Below, in pieces: positions 50,896-51,825 of a DNA stretch of 51,825 nt (the stretch's first letter is position 1; each line of letters begins with the position of its first letter). Both the position numbers and the translations under genes were made by a program. A model generated the notes under the pieces. That model searched no databases. It was given only the letters and a program-made list of their open reading frames with translations, and was not told the DNA's origin. The stretch lies in NCBI GenBank assembly GCA_051655155.1, contig JBOFZL010000056.1:1-51825 (forward strand). The letters are read 5' to 3'. Source of the DNA: JBOFZL01 sp051655155 (GTDB taxonomy: Bacteria > Bacillota > Clostridia > Peptostreptococcales > Filifactoraceae).

Positions 50896-51825
50896 TTTTT
50901 GTTCCTCCTGAAATTTTATTAACTATTACACAAAGAAAGGCAACTACAAACATAACAGGAAGAGTACTTCCAAAGAAGGTGTCTATTCCCATAAACTTTC
51001 TATAAGCTATGAAACCAATTAGCCAAATACAAAGATTGACAAGGTTAAAAGATTTGGAAGAAGCATCCTTTTTTAAAATGAAATAGTCGCTTATCAAAAT
51101 AGCAATCATAGGTGCAAATACTGAACTTATAAAATATAGAAAACTTTCAAATTTAGCTATAGGGACAAAGATTGCAATAATAGTTCCAATAATTGTAACA
51201 ATTACAGCCATTGGTTTTTCTCTGAGTTTTTCAGATATGCTAGAGCTACTTACACCTGCTGAATATACGTCTAGATAGGTGGTGGTTACAGTTGAAAACA
51301 AAATGATTAAAATACCAGCAATTCCAAGACCTGCTTGGAGCATAATTTTTGCGACATCAGTTTCTCCTGTAAATAAGGCAGCTCCCATTCCGATAACATA
51401 CATCCAACTGCTAATAACAAAGTAGACAGCAACGCTTACAAATGTAGATTTAGAGCCATTTTCAGCATTTCTTGTGTAATCTGATATCAAGGGAAGCCAA
51501 GAAAGAGGCATGGCTACCGACAACTCAATTGCAGAACCAAATGACATCTTGCCTCCTATAAAAACTGAAGAACCATCTTTAAAAATCACAAAACTTAAAA
51601 TAATAGTTAGAATAAATAATCCTATCATAGCTATGGAATTTAACCTATTAAGGGTTTTAAGTCCTATAAGCACCCAAAGTAATATTAATCCTCCTATAAC
51701 CAGGTGCCATATGCTAGGAGATGAAAAAGGGATAATAGAATTTAGAGCATTGCTTCCACTGGCTATCATAACAGCAGTCCAGCCTACAAGCTGAAGCACA
51801 TTAAGAGAAGAGAAAAGGTAAGAAC
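50888..51825 (-). CDS. cytX: CytX-like hydroxymethylpyrimidine transporter (5' end outside window)
   Basis: An NCS1-family membrane permease; the visible 312 or so residues cover the middle and C-terminal helices. The frame stays open to the window edge (SYLFSSLNVLQLVGW), so the GTG near 51799 is internal. SVAMPLSWLPLISDYTRNA is an NCS1 hallmark. CytX is found in thiamine operons and is thought to import HMP. The operon promoter and any TPP riboswitch would lie beyond the right edge. Confidence 0.88.
   Translation of the reverse strand, partial: SYLFSSLNVLQLVGWTAVMIASGSNALNSIIPFSSPSIWHLVIGGLILLWVLIGLKTLNRLNSIAMIGLFILTIILSFVIFKDGSSVFIGGKMSFGSAIELSVAMPLSWLPLISDYTRNAENGSKSTFVSVAVYFVISSWMYVIGMGAALFTGETDVAKIMLQAGLGIAGILIILFSTVTTTYLDVYSAGVSSSSISEKLREKPMAVIVTIIGTIIAIFVPIAKFESFLYFISSVFAPMIAILISDYFILKKDASSKSFNLVNLCIWLIGFIAYRKFMGIDTFFGSTLPVMFVVAFLCVIVNKISGGTKNA

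Noticed and set aside
51800..51825. TPP riboswitch upstream of the thi operon
   Set aside because: The coding frame of cytX is still open at the window edge, so any riboswitch would lie outside and cannot be seen.

Overview
The window is AT-rich, densely coded DNA from a low-GC Gram-positive bacterium (Bacillota), most likely an anaerobic clostridial or Tissierellia-like organism. The reasons are strong AGGAGG-type ribosome sites, TTG and GTG starts, S-layer-homology (SLH) repeats, a PyrD/PyrK-type dihydroorotate dehydrogenase, split transketolase, DegV proteins and RpiR-type regulators. I cannot name the genus from sequence alone. No rRNA, tRNA, CRISPR array, transposase or phage gene was seen.

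Layout. 1-830: 3' end of an SLH-anchored surface protein. 1021-10333: a surface-glycan operon with uppP, an MBOAT O-acyltransferase and SGNH partner, a DEAD-box helicase, a GT-C-type membrane glycosyltransferase, a DegT aminotransferase, a fused acetyltransferase/sugar-ketoisomerase, a GT2 polyprenyl-phosphate glycosyltransferase and a GtrA protein. 10379-16734: two DegV proteins, a small unknown protein, a drug/metabolite transporter, split transketolase and a phosphohexomutase. 16839-21092: a YfcC-type transporter divergent from an RpiR regulator, an M20 amidohydrolase and ridA. 21226-23379: tex. 23380-27387: a gene-poor accessory stretch with a methyltransferase, two unknown proteins, a TetR regulator, a decayed copy of the tex 3' end, and a membrane protein/XRE pair. 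27690-31276: a VOC protein, an HMG-CoA-lyase-like enzyme, a 2-hydroxyacid dehydrogenase and glycerate kinase. 31555-37456: pyrBCFKD and a uracil permease. 37710-47745: an RpiR regulator, sugar ABC transporter, nanE-nanA-nanK and nagA-nagB (sialic acid catabolism). 48036-51825, minus strand: cytX-thiM-thiE-HAD-thiD (thiamine salvage), with cytX running off the edge.

How the genes work together. The first operon looks like a complete extracytoplasmic glycosylation unit: a dTDP-3-acetamido-sugar is made, loaded on undecaprenyl phosphate by the GT2 enzyme, flipped by GtrA and transferred outside by the GT-C enzyme, with O-acetylation by the MBOAT/SGNH pair. The nan/nag operon imports sialic acid or a related sugar and takes it to fructose-6-phosphate. 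The pyr operon makes UMP precursors and has a PyrR-type RNA binding loop whose bulge contains the pyrB ribosome binding site, which suggests translational control. The thi operon salvages hydroxymethylpyrimidine and thiazole.

The most noteworthy items are the PyrR loop at pyrB, the PyrB zinc-tail fusion, the acetyltransferase-ketoisomerase fusion with an altered active-site motif, the duplicated and decayed tex tail bounding an accessory stretch, the operator inside the yfcC-type promoter, the 15-bp dyad at the XRE module, and a 38-bp perfect palindrome over the nanA stop codon.
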